This document shows positions 37,127-46,003 of a DNA stretch of 64,000 nt, piece after piece. Both the position numbers and the translations under genes were made by a program. The notes under the pieces were generated by a model. The model did not search any database, was not told the origin of the DNA, and saw only the letters and a list, made by a program, of their open reading frames with translations. Source of the stretch: JAIBJN01 sp963830885 (lineage in GTDB: Bacteria > Actinomycetota > Thermoleophilia > Gaiellales > Gaiellaceae); contig CAWHOA010000042.1 of NCBI GenBank assembly GCA_963830885.1, positions 1 to 64,000 of the forward strand, read 5' to 3'. Within the stretch, counting starts at the first letter, position 1. Each line of letters begins with the position of its first letter.

Positions 37127-37453
37127 GTGCAGCGCAGGGACCTGGTCGACTACGCGACCCTGTCGGTGGTCTGGGGCGTGTCGTTCGTGGTGCTCCTGCG
37201 GGTGGTGCAGGCGTTCGGCTGGGTGGGAGCCGTCATGAGTGCGCTCGCTTACGTCCTCTTCTTCCGGCTGGTCGCCGACCTTGGAGCCACGAAGGCGATC
37301 AGCGTCGAGTTCGTCGTGACCGCCATCGCGGTGCTCCTCGGCTCGCTCGTTCTGGACGAGCGCCTGTCCGCGATCCAGCTCGTCGGCGCCGTCGTGATCG
37401 TCGGCGGCTGCGCGCTGGTCCTCGGGCTGGTGCCCCGGAGCCGAGCCGCGTAG
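37127..37453 (+). CDS. EamA-like transporter fragment
   Basis: 108 aa, GTG start. The N-terminus YATLSVVWGVSFVVLLRVV looks like helix 1 of a drug/metabolite transporter, but it runs directly into a C-terminal EamA half (LAYVLFFRLVADLGATKAIS, VVTAIAVLLGSLVLDERLSA). A normal family member has about 280-300 aa, so this is either an internal-deletion remnant or a short SMR-like protein. It may be non-functional. Confidence 0.5.
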   Translation: MQRRDLVDYATLSVVWGVSFVVLLRVVQAFGWVGAVMSALAYVLFFRLVADLGATKAISVEFVVTAIAVLLGSLVLDERLSAIQLVGAVVIVGGCALVLGLVPRSRAA

Positions 37454-37537
37454 TCCTGCCCGGGGTGCGGTTTTCCGCACCGAGGGAAGCCGGGTGGCCC
37501 CATATCCGTCCTGTAGCTGAGGAGGGAGAGTGGTCAC

Positions 37538-37639
37538 ATGACGAAGACACTGTTCATCGGCGCGGCGATCCTGGCCATCCTGGTGCTCGCACTAGGCGGT
37601 TGGACGGTTCGCGGCGTGCGCTGGGCCGTCGCGGGGTAG
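37538..37639 (+). CDS. 33-aa single-helix membrane peptide
   Basis: ATG 37538 follows GGAGGGAGAG; the product MTKTLFIGAAILAILVLALG plus GWTVRGVRWAVAG has one membrane helix and a short basic tail. It ends 4 bases before the MFS gene start, so it may be a leader or small partner of that transporter. Confidence 0.5.
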   Translation: MTKTLFIGAAILAILVLALGGWTVRGVRWAVAG

Positions 37640-37643
37640 ACCG

Positions 37644-38921
37644 GTGCAGCCGGCGCCCCGCAACGGCCTGTCGCTGGGCGCGCTGGCGCTGCCCACCTTC
37701 GCGCTTGCGCTCGGGATCAGCGTCCTCACCACGTACGCGCCGCTCCTGCTCGGCGAGGCGACCTCGTCGGCGGGCGCGATCGGGATCGCCGTCGGCGCCG
37801 AGGGCGCCTTCGCCCTTTTCCTGCCCCTTCTGATCGGCTCGCTCTCGGATCGGACGCGGAGCCGGCTCGGCCGCCGCATCCCGTACGCGCTGATCGGCGT
37901 GCCGCTTCTGGTGGCGCCGCTCGTGATCCTTCCCTTCGCGCACGGCTACGCGGAGACGGTCGCACTCGTCTCGCTGTTCTTCGTCGGCTACCACATCTAT
38001 TACCCGCCGTATCAGGCGCTCTTCGCCGAGCTCGTGCCGGCCTCCCATCAGGGCCGCGCGCAGGGCTGGCAGGGCGTCATGCGGGGCCTCGGCCTCGGAG
38101 TCGCCCTCGTGGCCGGCGGGCTCCTGCTCACGGTCTGGACGCCCCTGCCCTTCCTCCTCGCCGCCGGTGCGGCCGTCCTCGGTACGGTCGTGCTCGTGGG
38201 TGAGGTCCGCGGCAAGGAGCGCCCGGTTCCCGTCGTGTCCCCCGACGCCCCGCGCGGCCCCGGCGTGTTCCGGCTGGTGCGCGAACGCGCCGACGTGCGC
38301 GCCTTCGTCGCTGCAAACGCGCTCTGGGAGCTCTCCTTCATGGGCCTGAAGACCTTCATCGTCCTCTTCGTGGTCAAGGGCCTCGGCGAGTCGGTCGGAA
38401 CGGCCTCCGCGGTCATCGGCGTCGTCGCCGGCGCCTACGTGATCGCCGCCTTCGGCGCCGGGCGCCTGGCCGACGTCTTCGGGATCCACCGGGTCATGCG
38501 CATCTCGATCTGGGTCTACGGGGTCGGCCTGCTCGTCGGTGCCGGGCTCTCGTCGCTCGACTCGTTCCTCATCGGCCTGCCGTTCATCGCCCTCGCCGGC
38601 GCCGTCGTGATGACGCTCCCGTACGGGATCCTGGCCGGGATGACGCCCGCCGGGGCCGAGGGCGCGCTCTCCGGCCTCTTCGGCTTCTCCCGCGCGCTCG
38701 GCGCCGTCCTCGGGCCGATCGTGGTCGGCGTCGCCATCGACGTGCTCGCGCCCGTCTTCCCCTCGACGCACGGCTACGGCGCCATGTGGGTCGCCATCGG
38801 CGCACCGATCCTGCTCTCGCTGCCCTTCCTCGCCGCCCTCCGCAGCGACGAGCCCGAGGCCGCCCCGGCGCTGCAGCGGCCGGTCGTGGCCGCGCTCGAC
38901 GACCTCGCGCTAGCCGCCTAG
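37644..38921 (+). CDS. MFS transporter
   Basis: 425 aa, GTG start. Twelve predicted helices with the MFS loop 2-3 motif GSLSDRTRSRLGRRIPY, close to the glycoside-pentoside-hexuronide/sucrose-transporter branch (YHIYYPPYQALFAELVP). A long charged loop precedes helix 7. Substrate unknown; sugars or lipids are possible. Confidence 0.82.
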   Translation: MQPAPRNGLSLGALALPTFALALGISVLTTYAPLLLGEATSSAGAIGIAVGAEGAFALFLPLLIGSLSDRTRSRLGRRIPYALIGVPLLVAPLVILPFAHGYAETVALVSLFFVGYHIYYPPYQALFAELVPASHQGRAQGWQGVMRGLGLGVALVAGGLLLTVWTPLPFLLAAGAAVLGTVVLVGEVRGKERPVPVVSPDAPRGPGVFRLVRERADVRAFVAANALWELSFMGLKTFIVLFVVKGLGESVGTASAVIGVVAGAYVIAAFGAGRLADVFGIHRVMRISIWVYGVGLLVGAGLSSLDSFLIGLPFIALAGAVVMTLPYGILAGMTPAGAEGALSGLFGFSRALGAVLGPIVVGVAIDVLAPVFPSTHGYGAMWVAIGAPILLSLPFLAALRSDEPEAAPALQRPVVAALDDLALAA

Positions 38922-38999
38922 AAAGGATGCTCGGTCGCCGACCGACTCACTCGCGGCCGGCGGCTGCGACGCTGCGCAGGATCGTCACGTTCGCCCTCA

Positions 39000-39020
39000 C
39001 CCGTACTTGATCAGTACGGG
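39000..39020. promoter_or_regulatory. Palindrome upstream of the MMPL gene
   Basis: CCCGTACT and AGTACGGG enclose TGATC. It lies 178 bases before the MMPL ATG and could be a TetR-type operator or a hairpin; there is no regulator gene beside it. Confidence 0.3.
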
Positions 39021-39198
39021 CTGCGGACGACCGCGTCGCCCTGCTTGGTCGCAGCCGTCCCCGCGAGCAACCCGGCCGACAACCGAACATCAGCGCCTCG
39101 CGCTAGCCCCACCCGAAGACGCCGGGTGGCCACATTCCGGCTCGGCATGCGGCCTGCGAGCCTGCTGCCACCTACCCAGAGAGGCACGAAAGGAAGCC

Positions 39199-41421
39199 AT
39201 GACCCCGCTCGCCAAGTCCCAGAACCTCGCGGCCCGCATGGGCCGCTGGAGCGCCGCCCACCGGAAGATCGCGATCTTCGGGTGGCTCGCCTTCGTGTTC
39301 GTCGCCGTCGCGCTCGGCAGCGTGATCGGCACCAAGTCGCTCGATCCCGCCGACGCCGAGGCCGGCGACTCCGGCCGCGCGCTGCAGATCATCGACCGCG
39401 GCGGCTTCGGCGACACGGTCGACGAGTCCGTCTTCGTCGAGAGCGAATCGCTCCCGGCCTCGAGCCCCGAGTTCCAGGCCGTCGTCGCCGACGTCGTCGC
39501 CAAGCTCTCCGCCCTCGACGGCGTCTCCGAGATCCGCTCGCCGCTGGACGACCCCGCGCTCGTCTCCCCGGACGGAAACGCCGTCCTCGTCCAGTACGAG
39601 CTCTCCGACAGCGGCACGGCCGCCGTCGACCGCATCGAGCCGATCCTCGAGTCCGTCGCCGGCGTCGAGGCCGCGAACCCCGGCTTCACCGTCGAGGGCT
39701 TCGGCTCCGCCAGCGGTGAGAAGTCGGTCGACGACACGATCTCGTCCGACTTTCAGCGGGCGGAGTTCACGGCCGTCCCGCTGACGCTCGGCATCCTGCT
39801 GATCGTCTTCGGCGCCGCTGTCGCCGCCGGGATCCCGCTGCTCCTCGGCCTCTCGGCCGTCATGGCCACCCTCGGCCTCCTGGCCGTCCCGAGCCAGCTC
39901 GTCCCCATGGACGACGCCTCTGCCTCGATCATCCTCCTGATCGGCCTGGCGGTCGGCGTCGACTACTCGCTCTTCTACCTCAAGCGCGAGCGCGAGGAGC
40001 GGGCGGCCGGCAAGGGCCCAGCGGCCGCGCTCGAGGCCGCCGCGGCCACGTCCGGCCGGGCCGTCCTCATCTCCGGGCTGACCGTGATCATCGCGCTCGC
40101 CGGGCTCTTCTTCGGCGGGACGGCGATCTGGACCTCGATCGCGATCGGCACGATCATGGTCGTCGCCATCGCCGTCGCCGGCTCGCTGACGGTGCTCCCG
40201 GCACTCCTCTCCTGGCTCGGCGACCGGGTCGAGAAGGGGAAGATCCCGTTCGTGCACCGGCTGAGCAAGAAGGGCGGCGACTCCCGCTTCTGGGGCGCCA
40301 TCCTCGACCGCGTGCTGCGGCGCCCGCTCGTCTCGGCCGTCGCCTCGGCGGGCTTCCTCGTCCTCCTGGCCCTCCCGGCGTTCGGGATGCACACGGCCTT
40401 CCCCGGCATCTCGAGCCTCCCGCGCGAGATTCCGATCATGCAGACCTACGACCGGATCCAGTCCGCCTTCCCCGGCGGCCCGCTTCCCGCCGTCGTGGCC
40501 GTCGAGGCCGACGACGTCAACTCCCCCGAGCTCCAGGCCGCGCTCGCCGACTTCCGCACGCAGGCGCTCGCCACGGGCGAGATGGAAGACCCGATCCAGG
40601 TCCAGGTGAACGACGACGCGACCGTCGCGCTCGTCTCCGTGCCGCTGGCCGGCACCGGCACCGACGATGCCTCCACCGAGGCGCTCCTCACCCTCCGCGA
40701 GGACGTCATCCCCGCCACGATCGGCGCCGTCGACGGAGTCGACGTCGCGGTGACGGGCGAGGCCGCCTCCTCGTACGACTTCAGCCAGCTGACCAAGGAC
40801 CGGGCGCCGTACGTCTTCGCGTTCGTCCTGCTCCTCGCCTTCGGGCTCCTGCTGGTCGCCTTCCGCTCGATCGTGATCGCGGCGAAGGCGGTAATCCTCA
40901 ACCTCCTCTCGGTGGCGGCCGCCTACGGGCTCCTCGTCATCATCTTCCAGTGGGGCTGGGGCGAGTCGCTCCTCGGCTTCGAGTCGACCGGCGCCATCAC
41001 GGCCTGGCTCCCGCTGTTCATGTTCGTGATCCTGTTCGGCCTGTCGATGGACTACCACGTGTTCATCCTCAGCCGCATCCGCGAGGCCTACGACCGCGGG
41101 CTCGGCACCGACGAGGCCGTGACGCACGGGATCAAGTCGACGGCCGGCGTCGTCACCGCCGCGGCGATCGTGATGGTCGCGGTGTTCTCGATCTTCGCCA
41201 CCCTCTCGACGATCGACATGAAGCAGGCCGGCGTCGGGCTCGCCGCGGCGATCCTGATCGACGCGACCATCGTCCGCGCCGTGCTCCTCCCCTCGGCCAT
41301 GAAGCTCCTCGGCGACTGGAACTGGTACCTGCCGAGCTGGCTCGAGTGGCTGCCGCAGGTCTCCCACGAGACCGAGTCCGCCCCGCGGACGGCCCCGACA
41401 CCGGTTCCCTCCGGCCGCTAG
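39199..41421 (+). CDS. MMPL-family RND transporter
   Basis: 740 aa from ATG 39199, with AAAGGA upstream; the longer open frame lacks a ribosome site. Two RND halves: helix 1 (AIFGWLAFVFVAVALGSVIG), an outer domain, helices 2-6 with ILLIGLAVGVDYSLFYLKRERE, then a second outer domain and helices 8-12 with LFGLSMDYHVFILSRIREAYD. The GxxxDY motifs carry the proton path. In actinobacteria this family exports lipids or drugs; the cargo here is unknown. Confidence 0.88.
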   Translation: MTPLAKSQNLAARMGRWSAAHRKIAIFGWLAFVFVAVALGSVIGTKSLDPADAEAGDSGRALQIIDRGGFGDTVDESVFVESESLPASSPEFQAVVADVVAKLSALDGVSEIRSPLDDPALVSPDGNAVLVQYELSDSGTAAVDRIEPILESVAGVEAANPGFTVEGFGSASGEKSVDDTISSDFQRAEFTAVPLTLGILLIVFGAAVAAGIPLLLGLSAVMATLGLLAVPSQLVPMDDASASIILLIGLAVGVDYSLFYLKREREERAAGKGPAAALEAAAATSGRAVLISGLTVIIALAGLFFGGTAIWTSIAIGTIMVVAIAVAGSLTVLPALLSWLGDRVEKGKIPFVHRLSKKGGDSRFWGAILDRVLRRPLVSAVASAGFLVLLALPAFGMHTAFPGISSLPREIPIMQTYDRIQSAFPGGPLPAVVAVEADDVNSPELQAALADFRTQALATGEMEDPIQVQVNDDATVALVSVPLAGTGTDDASTEALLTLREDVIPATIGAVDGVDVAVTGEAASSYDFSQLTKDRAPYVFAFVLLLAFGLLLVAFRSIVIAAKAVILNLLSVAAAYGLLVIIFQWGWGESLLGFESTGAITAWLPLFMFVILFGLSMDYHVFILSRIREAYDRGLGTDEAVTHGIKSTAGVVTAAAIVMVAVFSIFATLSTIDMKQAGVGLAAAILIDATIVRAVLLPSAMKLLGDWNWYLPSWLEWLPQVSHETESAPRTAPTPVPSGR

Positions 41422-41726
41422 GCGTCACGTCCAGCTGCACGCAGGCCCGCGTCCCTTCGGGGGCGCGGGCCTTTTCGCTGCGCACGAAAGGAGAAGGCGG
41501 TACGCGAGGCGGAGCCCGTTGCGGCGGGGCTCCGCCTCGGCGTCCGTGGGCTTTACGAGCCGGGGGAGAGATCCGGAAGCCTGCGGCCAGCTCCAGGGCC
41601 TCCGACTCGCAGGCCAGGAGGGTACGCCGTTCGCGGCGGTCGGCTACCGGTACTTGGAAAAATTTGCAGAATCCTCACAATTTGGCAGGGGGTGTCCACG
41701 AGTGCCTGGACCGGTAGGCTGGCCGC
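41422..41726 (+). other. Gap: terminator and possible structured RNA
   Basis: 305 bases without a gene. After the terminator at 41444 there is a 12-bp perfect stem, GAGGCGGAGCCC with its complement (41509-41541). The segment 41541-41640 can fold with GGCGT/ACGCC as closing stem and inner stems GGCTT/AAGCC and GGCCT/AGGCC, a three-way junction. An AT-rich stretch at 41655-41690 may hold the promoter of the MmcQ-like gene. I do not recognise a known riboswitch class. Confidence 0.35.
41444..41475 (+). terminator. Intrinsic terminator of the MMPL gene
   Basis: GGCCCGCGTCCC, TTCG loop, GGGGCGCGGGCC with one G.T pair, then TTTT: a strong rho-independent terminator 22 bases after the stop. Confidence 0.9.
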
Positions 41727-42116
41727 GTGCCCGACCTCGAGGAGCTGGCCGAGCGCCTGCGCGAGCTGGCGCTGTCGCTGCCGGAGACCTACGAGGACGA
41801 GCCCTGGGGCCATCCGGTCTTCAAGGTGGGCGAAAACCGCATGTTCGCGTCGATGTCGGTCGCGGAGGAATGCGTGCGCCTGACCGTGAAGCTGACCGCG
41901 GAGGAGCGCGAGATCGCGCATCTCCTTCCGTACGTGAGCACCGCGGCGTACGTCGGCCGCTACGGCTGGGTCACCGCCGAAGTCGCCGACGACGAGTCGC
42001 TCGAGGCCGCGCTCGAGTGGCTGCGCGAGAGCTACTGGCTGAAGGCGCCGACCGCGCTCCGGGCGGTGGTCGAGGCCTGGGATGAGGACGACGAGGCGAG
42101 CAGCTCAAGCGGCTAG
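41727..42116 (+). CDS. MmcQ/YjbR-family protein
   Basis: 129 aa, GTG start. YjbR-like fold signature: LPETYEDEPWGHPVFKVG, MFASMSVAEECVRLTVKL, YGWVTAEVADDESLEAALEW. These small proteins have a DNA-binding-like fold but unproven function. C-terminus is an acidic and serine-rich tail. Confidence 0.8.
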   Translation: MPDLEELAERLRELALSLPETYEDEPWGHPVFKVGENRMFASMSVAEECVRLTVKLTAEEREIAHLLPYVSTAAYVGRYGWVTAEVADDESLEAALEWLRESYWLKAPTALRAVVEAWDEDDEASSSSG

Positions 42117-42117
42117 G

Positions 42118-42147
42118 TACTGGCTCCCTCGGGACCAGCCGTACGTA
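42118..42147. other. Hairpin downstream of the MmcQ-like gene
   Basis: A stem-loop around CTGG/CCAG and GTAC ends, immediately after the TAG stop. Possible terminator without T-run. Confidence 0.3.
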
Positions 42148-42226
42148 GGGTGACGGGTCGCGCCGTCTCCACCATCATGCGTCCCTGCCCCTTTTGGGGG
42201 ATCACTGCGGCAAACGGAGGGGATGA

Positions 42227-42424
42227 ATGTACGAGACCGAGGAATTCCTGTGGGGAGGCCTGAGGAACCGCCTGGAGCGCATCGGCCGGGTCCGTCCGCG
42301 CACGGTGGGGTTGGAGGACGGGGTCCAGCGGCCGGCGCCGGTGCGCCCGCAGACGCGCGTCAGCCCGGTTCGGCCGGCGATGGGGACGCGCATGCAGACG
42401 GTCGGTTCGGCACAGGGGCGCTGA
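42227..42424 (+). CDS. 65-aa hypothetical protein
   Basis: ATG 42227 lies 4 bases after GGAGGGG, a strong ribosome site. The product starts MYETEEFLWGGLRNRLERIG and then becomes proline/arginine-rich (RPQTRVSPVRPAMGTRMQTV). No recognised domain. The ribosome site is the main evidence; another frame overlaps it. Confidence 0.45.
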   Translation: MYETEEFLWGGLRNRLERIGRVRPRTVGLEDGVQRPAPVRPQTRVSPVRPAMGTRMQTVGSAQGR

Positions 42425-42443
42425 CTTCGTCCGAACGGACGGC

Positions 42444-43058
42444 GTGAGCGAGCTCGTCGAGCTGGGCCGGGGCCTCTTCCGCTGGACTGCGCTCCACCCT
42501 GACGCCGATCCGTATGCGAGGCCGGGCAGCCCGGCGGACTGGGGCCCAGAGGTCGGCTCGGTGGCCTATGCGGCGGACGACGCGCTCGTGCTCATCGACC
42601 CGCTCGTCCCCGAAGACCGGCCAGGGCTTCGGCGGGAGCTCGACGGGCTCGTGCGCTCGCACGGCCGCCGGGTCGCGATCCTCACGACCCTCCAGTTCCA
42701 CCGGCGCAGCCGGGCCGAGCTCGCCGAGCGCTACGGCGCCTCCACGTCCCGCGCGAAGACGACCTTGCCCGCGGGCGTCGAGACGGTGCAGATCCGGGGC
42801 GCCGGCGAGACGATGGTCTGGCTCCCGGAGCACCGCGCGCTGATACCCGGGGACCGGCTGCTCGGCGACGACGCCGGCGGCCTGCGCCTGTGCCCCGACT
42901 CCTGGCTGCGTTACCTGCCGAGCGGAATGAGGCGGGCCGAGTTGCGCGAAGCGCTGCGGCCGCTCCTCGACCTGCCCGTCGAGCTGGTCCTCGTCTCACA
43001 CGGCGAGCCGGTTCTCGAGAACGGCCGCGAAGCCGTCGCCGCGGCCCTGCGAGCCTAG
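42444..43058 (+). CDS. Metallo-beta-lactamase-fold-like protein lacking metal ligands
   Basis: 204 aa, GTG start. The order of segments (GPEVGSVAYAADDALVLIDPL, RRVAILTTLQFHRRSRAELAE, MVWLPEHRALIPGDRLLG, VELVLVSHGEPVLENGR) follows the MBL fold, but the HxHxDH motif is replaced by FHRRS, so it probably does not bind the usual two zinc ions. Function unknown. Confidence 0.65.
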   Translation: MSELVELGRGLFRWTALHPDADPYARPGSPADWGPEVGSVAYAADDALVLIDPLVPEDRPGLRRELDGLVRSHGRRVAILTTLQFHRRSRAELAERYGASTSRAKTTLPAGVETVQIRGAGETMVWLPEHRALIPGDRLLGDDAGGLRLCPDSWLRYLPSGMRRAELREALRPLLDLPVELVLVSHGEPVLENGREAVAAALRA

Positions 43059-43177
43059 TCGGCCGTCGGCACGTCTTCGGCGTCGCCGTCGGCCTCCTCC
43101 GGGTCGGGAACCGGCGACCCCTCCTCGGTTTCCTCGGGCTCTTGCTCCACAGGGGGCTGAGTATTCTCTGTCTCCAT
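43055..43177 (-). CDS. Possible 40-aa acidic peptide, antisense between MBL-like gene and thrS
   Basis: METENTQPPVEQEPEETEEG followed by a D/E-rich tail; AAGGA lies about 9 bases before the ATG, which overlaps the thrS ATG on the other strand. Composition is plausible for a small acidic protein, but it may be a chance frame. Confidence 0.25.
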   Translation of the reverse strand: METENTQPPVEQEPEETEEGSPVPDPEEADGDAEDVPTAD

Positions 43178-45068
43178 GCGGGTCGTCCTTCCCGATGGCA
43201 AGAACCTCGAACTTCCTGACGGCGCGAGCGGCCTGGACGCGGCGCGCGCGATCGGGCCGAAGCTCGCCGAGCAGGCGGTGCTCGTGCGCGCGAACGGCGA
43301 CGTACGCGACCTACGGCTGCCGCTCGCCGACGGCGAGGAGATCCAGATCCTCACCACGCGGGATCGGCAGGACCCCGACGCCCTCTACGTCCTGCGCCAC
43401 TCGGCCGCGCACCTGCTCGCCGAGGCGGCGCGGCGCCTCTATCCGGGGACGAAGGTGGCGATCGGGCCGCCGATCGAGAACGGCTTCTACTACGACTTCG
43501 AGTTCCCCGAGCCCGTGACCGAGGAGGCGCTCGAGCGCCTCGAGGAGGAGATCCGGCGCGAGATCGCCGAGGGCCGCGTCTTCGAGCGGCGCGAGTCGAG
43601 CCGTGACGAGGCCCGCGCCTACTTCGAGGAGCAGGGCGAGCCGTTCAAGGTCGAGCTCGTCGACACGGCCGAGGGCGACATCTCCATCTACGAGCAGGGC
43701 GACTTCGTCGACCTCTGTCGCGGCCCGCACCTCCAGAACGCCGCGCCGATCAAGGCCGTGAAGCTCCTCTCCCTCGCCGGCGCCTACTGGCGCGGCGACG
43801 AGAGCAGGCCGCAGCTCACGCGCGTGTACGGGACCGCCTTCTTCGACCCGCAGGACCTCGAGGACTACCTGCACAGGGTCGAGGAGGCGAAGCGTCGCGA
43901 CCACCGGCGGCTCGGGAAGGATCTGCACCTCTTCGACTTCTCCGAGCTGGCGCCTGGGATGCCGTTCTGGCACCCGCGCGGGATGGTGATCTGGAACATC
44001 CTCGAGGACCTGCGCCGGCGCGAGAACGCCGCGCGCGGCTACCACGAGGTGCGCACGCCGCAGCTGTACGACTCCGACCTCTGGCGCACCTCGGGCCACT
44101 GGGAGAAGTACCAGGAGCACATGTTCCGGGTGGAGATCGAGGAGCGGGACTTCGCCTTGAAGCCGATGAACTGCCCCGGCCACTGCCTGCTCTACTCGCT
44201 TTCGCCCCACAGCTATCGCGAGCTGCCGCTGCGGATCGCCGAGGCCGGCAACCTGCACCGCAACGAGCTGTCCGGCGTCCTGCACGGGCTGCTGCGCGTG
44301 CGGCACTTCGTGCAGGACGACGCTCACATCTACTGCACGCAGGAGCAGATCCAGGACGAGCTGCTCGCCTGCCTCGACTACGCCTACTACCTCTACGACC
44401 TCTTCGATCTCGACATGCGCGTCGAGCTGTCGCTCCGGCCCGACAACAAGCTCGGGACCGACGAGGAGTGGGACTTCGCCGAGGAGGAGCTCCGCAAAGC
44501 ACTCGCCTCCAAGGGCCTGGAGTACGTGGACAGCGAGGGGGAGGGCTCGTTCTACGGGCCGAAGATCGACCTGCACATGGACGACTCGCTCGGCCGCAGC
44601 TGGCAGCTCGGCACCGTCCAGCTCGACCTGCAGATGCCCAAGCGCTTCGGGCTGGCCTACCAGGGCGACGACAACGCCGAGCACACGCCGGCCATGATCC
44701 ACCGCGCGCTCCTCGGCTCGCTCGAGCGCTTCGTCGGCATCTACCTGGAGCACACCGGCGGCGACCTGCCGCTCTTCCTCGCGCCCGAGCAGGTCCGGAT
44801 CCTCCCCGTCGCCGACGCCCACCGGGCCGACGCGGAGTCACTCGCCGATCGTTTCCGGACCGAGGGCTTCCGCGTGCAGGTGGACGAGCGCGAGGAGACG
44901 GTCGGCCGGCGCATCCGCGATGCCGAGCTCGCGAAGGTGCCCTACGTCGTCGTCTGGGGCGATCGCGAGTCGCTCGACTCCGTGTCGGTCCGTCGTCGCG
45001 GTGGTGAACAGTCTGTGACGACTGCCGACGCGCTTGCCGAGGAGCTCCGAAGCGCTGCTAGACTCTGA
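43176..45068 (+). CDS. thrS: Threonyl-tRNA synthetase
   Basis: 630 aa, full length. N-terminal TGS domain (DGASGLDAARAIGPKLAEQA), editing domain with HSAAHLLAEAARRLYP, class II core (motif 2 at FRVEIEERDFALKPMNCPGH with the zinc Cys; motif 3 HRALLGSLERFVGIYLEH) and anticodon-binding domain (VRILPVADAHRADAESLAD). Charges tRNA-Thr. It leads the conserved translation cluster. Confidence 0.96.
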   Translation: MRVVLPDGKNLELPDGASGLDAARAIGPKLAEQAVLVRANGDVRDLRLPLADGEEIQILTTRDRQDPDALYVLRHSAAHLLAEAARRLYPGTKVAIGPPIENGFYYDFEFPEPVTEEALERLEEEIRREIAEGRVFERRESSRDEARAYFEEQGEPFKVELVDTAEGDISIYEQGDFVDLCRGPHLQNAAPIKAVKLLSLAGAYWRGDESRPQLTRVYGTAFFDPQDLEDYLHRVEEAKRRDHRRLGKDLHLFDFSELAPGMPFWHPRGMVIWNILEDLRRRENAARGYHEVRTPQLYDSDLWRTSGHWEKYQEHMFRVEIEERDFALKPMNCPGHCLLYSLSPHSYRELPLRIAEAGNLHRNELSGVLHGLLRVRHFVQDDAHIYCTQEQIQDELLACLDYAYYLYDLFDLDMRVELSLRPDNKLGTDEEWDFAEEELRKALASKGLEYVDSEGEGSFYGPKIDLHMDDSLGRSWQLGTVQLDLQMPKRFGLAYQGDDNAEHTPAMIHRALLGSLERFVGIYLEHTGGDLPLFLAPEQVRILPVADAHRADAESLADRFRTEGFRVQVDEREETVGRRIRDAELAKVPYVVVWGDRESLDSVSVRRRGGEQSVTTADALAEELRSAARL

Positions 45069-45145
45069 GCCTGCAAGCAGGAGCGTCGTTTGTTTCCTCA
45101 CCTCCGGAGCCTCGGGCTCATCGGGGGTTCAACCGAATCGGGGAA

Positions 45146-45175
45146 TTGACGAGCTGCCTGCGTGCAGCTTTTCAT
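45146..45175 (+). promoter_or_regulatory. Attenuator-like hairpin in the infC leader
   Basis: AGCTGC and GCAGCT (45152-45157, 45164-45169) with a short T-run, in the 148-base leader of infC. A TTGACG just before could be a -35 box. Ribosomal-protein operons of this type are often controlled in this leader; the mechanism here is not visible. Confidence 0.35.
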
Positions 45176-45216
45176 TGTTCTAAGAGGAGGAAGTCGCACA
45201 ACTTGGTGACGTTTCA

Positions 45217-45798
45217 GTGAGGCCGCGGCGCAGGTTCGAGCAGGCCAGGCCGCAGCAGGACACGACACGGATCAACGAGTCCATCCGTGTCCCGCGCGTG
45301 AGGCTGGTCGATTCGGACGGCTCGCAGGTCGGCATCAAGCCGACGGCCGAGGCGCTCGAGTACGCCTACTCCAAGGATCTGGACCTGGTCGAGGTCGCGG
45401 CAAGCGCCGACCCGCCCGTGGCCCGGATCATGGACTACGGCAAGTACAAGTACGAGCAGGAGCAGAAGGCCAAGACCGCGCGCAAGCACCAGTCGCAGAT
45501 CCAGGTCAAGGAGATCAAGCTCCGCCCAAAGATCGGCGTCCATGACTACGAGACGAAGAAGGGTCACGTCGAGCGGTTCCTGGGCAACCGGGCGAAGGTG
45601 AAGGTGACGATCATGTTCCGAGGCCGAGAGCAGACGCATCCCGAGCGCGGGCGCGACCTGCTCATGCGCCTGGCCGAGGACGTGAAGGAGCTCGGCTCGA
45701 TCGAGTCGCCGCCGCTCCAGGACGGACGCAACATGGTCATGGTGCTCGCGCCGCACAGAAACGTCGCACGGGAAGTGGGAGCAGCTCAAAGTGCCTAA
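45217..45798 (+). CDS. infC: Translation initiation factor IF-3
   Basis: 193 aa. IF3-N domain (INESIRVPRVRLVDSDGSQ, LDLVEVAASADPPVARIMDY) and IF3-C domain (KEIKLRPKIGVHDYETKKGH, VTIMFRGREQTHPERG). The start is uncertain: the GTG at 45217 lies 27 bases after the only AGGAGG; no better codon is in frame, although infC often uses rare starts. Followed by rpmI with an 8-base overlap. Confidence 0.93.
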   Translation: MRPRRRFEQARPQQDTTRINESIRVPRVRLVDSDGSQVGIKPTAEALEYAYSKDLDLVEVAASADPPVARIMDYGKYKYEQEQKAKTARKHQSQIQVKEIKLRPKIGVHDYETKKGHVERFLGNRAKVKVTIMFRGREQTHPERGRDLLMRLAEDVKELGSIESPPLQDGRNMVMVLAPHRNVAREVGAAQSA

Positions 45799-45985
45799 GC
45801 AGAAGACCAACTCGGCCGCGAAGAAGCGGTTCAAGATCACCGGCACGGGCCGCTTGCGGCGGCGCCATGCCATGCAGAGCCACAACCTCGAGAAGAAGTC
45901 CGCCAAGCGCGGGCGCGCCTTCCGCAGCGACCACGCCGTGGACGAGAGCGACGTCCGCGAGGTCCGGCGCCTGCTCGGGCGGTAG
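45791..45985 (+). CDS. rpmI: Ribosomal protein L35
   Basis: 64 aa, GTG start overlapping the end of infC. Starts MPKQKTNSAAKKRFKITGTG and is highly basic as expected (RRRHAMQSHNLEKKSAKRGR). Large-subunit protein; the usual infC-rpmI-rplT order. Confidence 0.95.
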   Translation: MPKQKTNSAAKKRFKITGTGRLRRRHAMQSHNLEKKSAKRGRAFRSDHAVDESDVREVRRLLGR

Positions 45986-46003
45986 AGGTAGGAGGAGGAA
46001 GGA

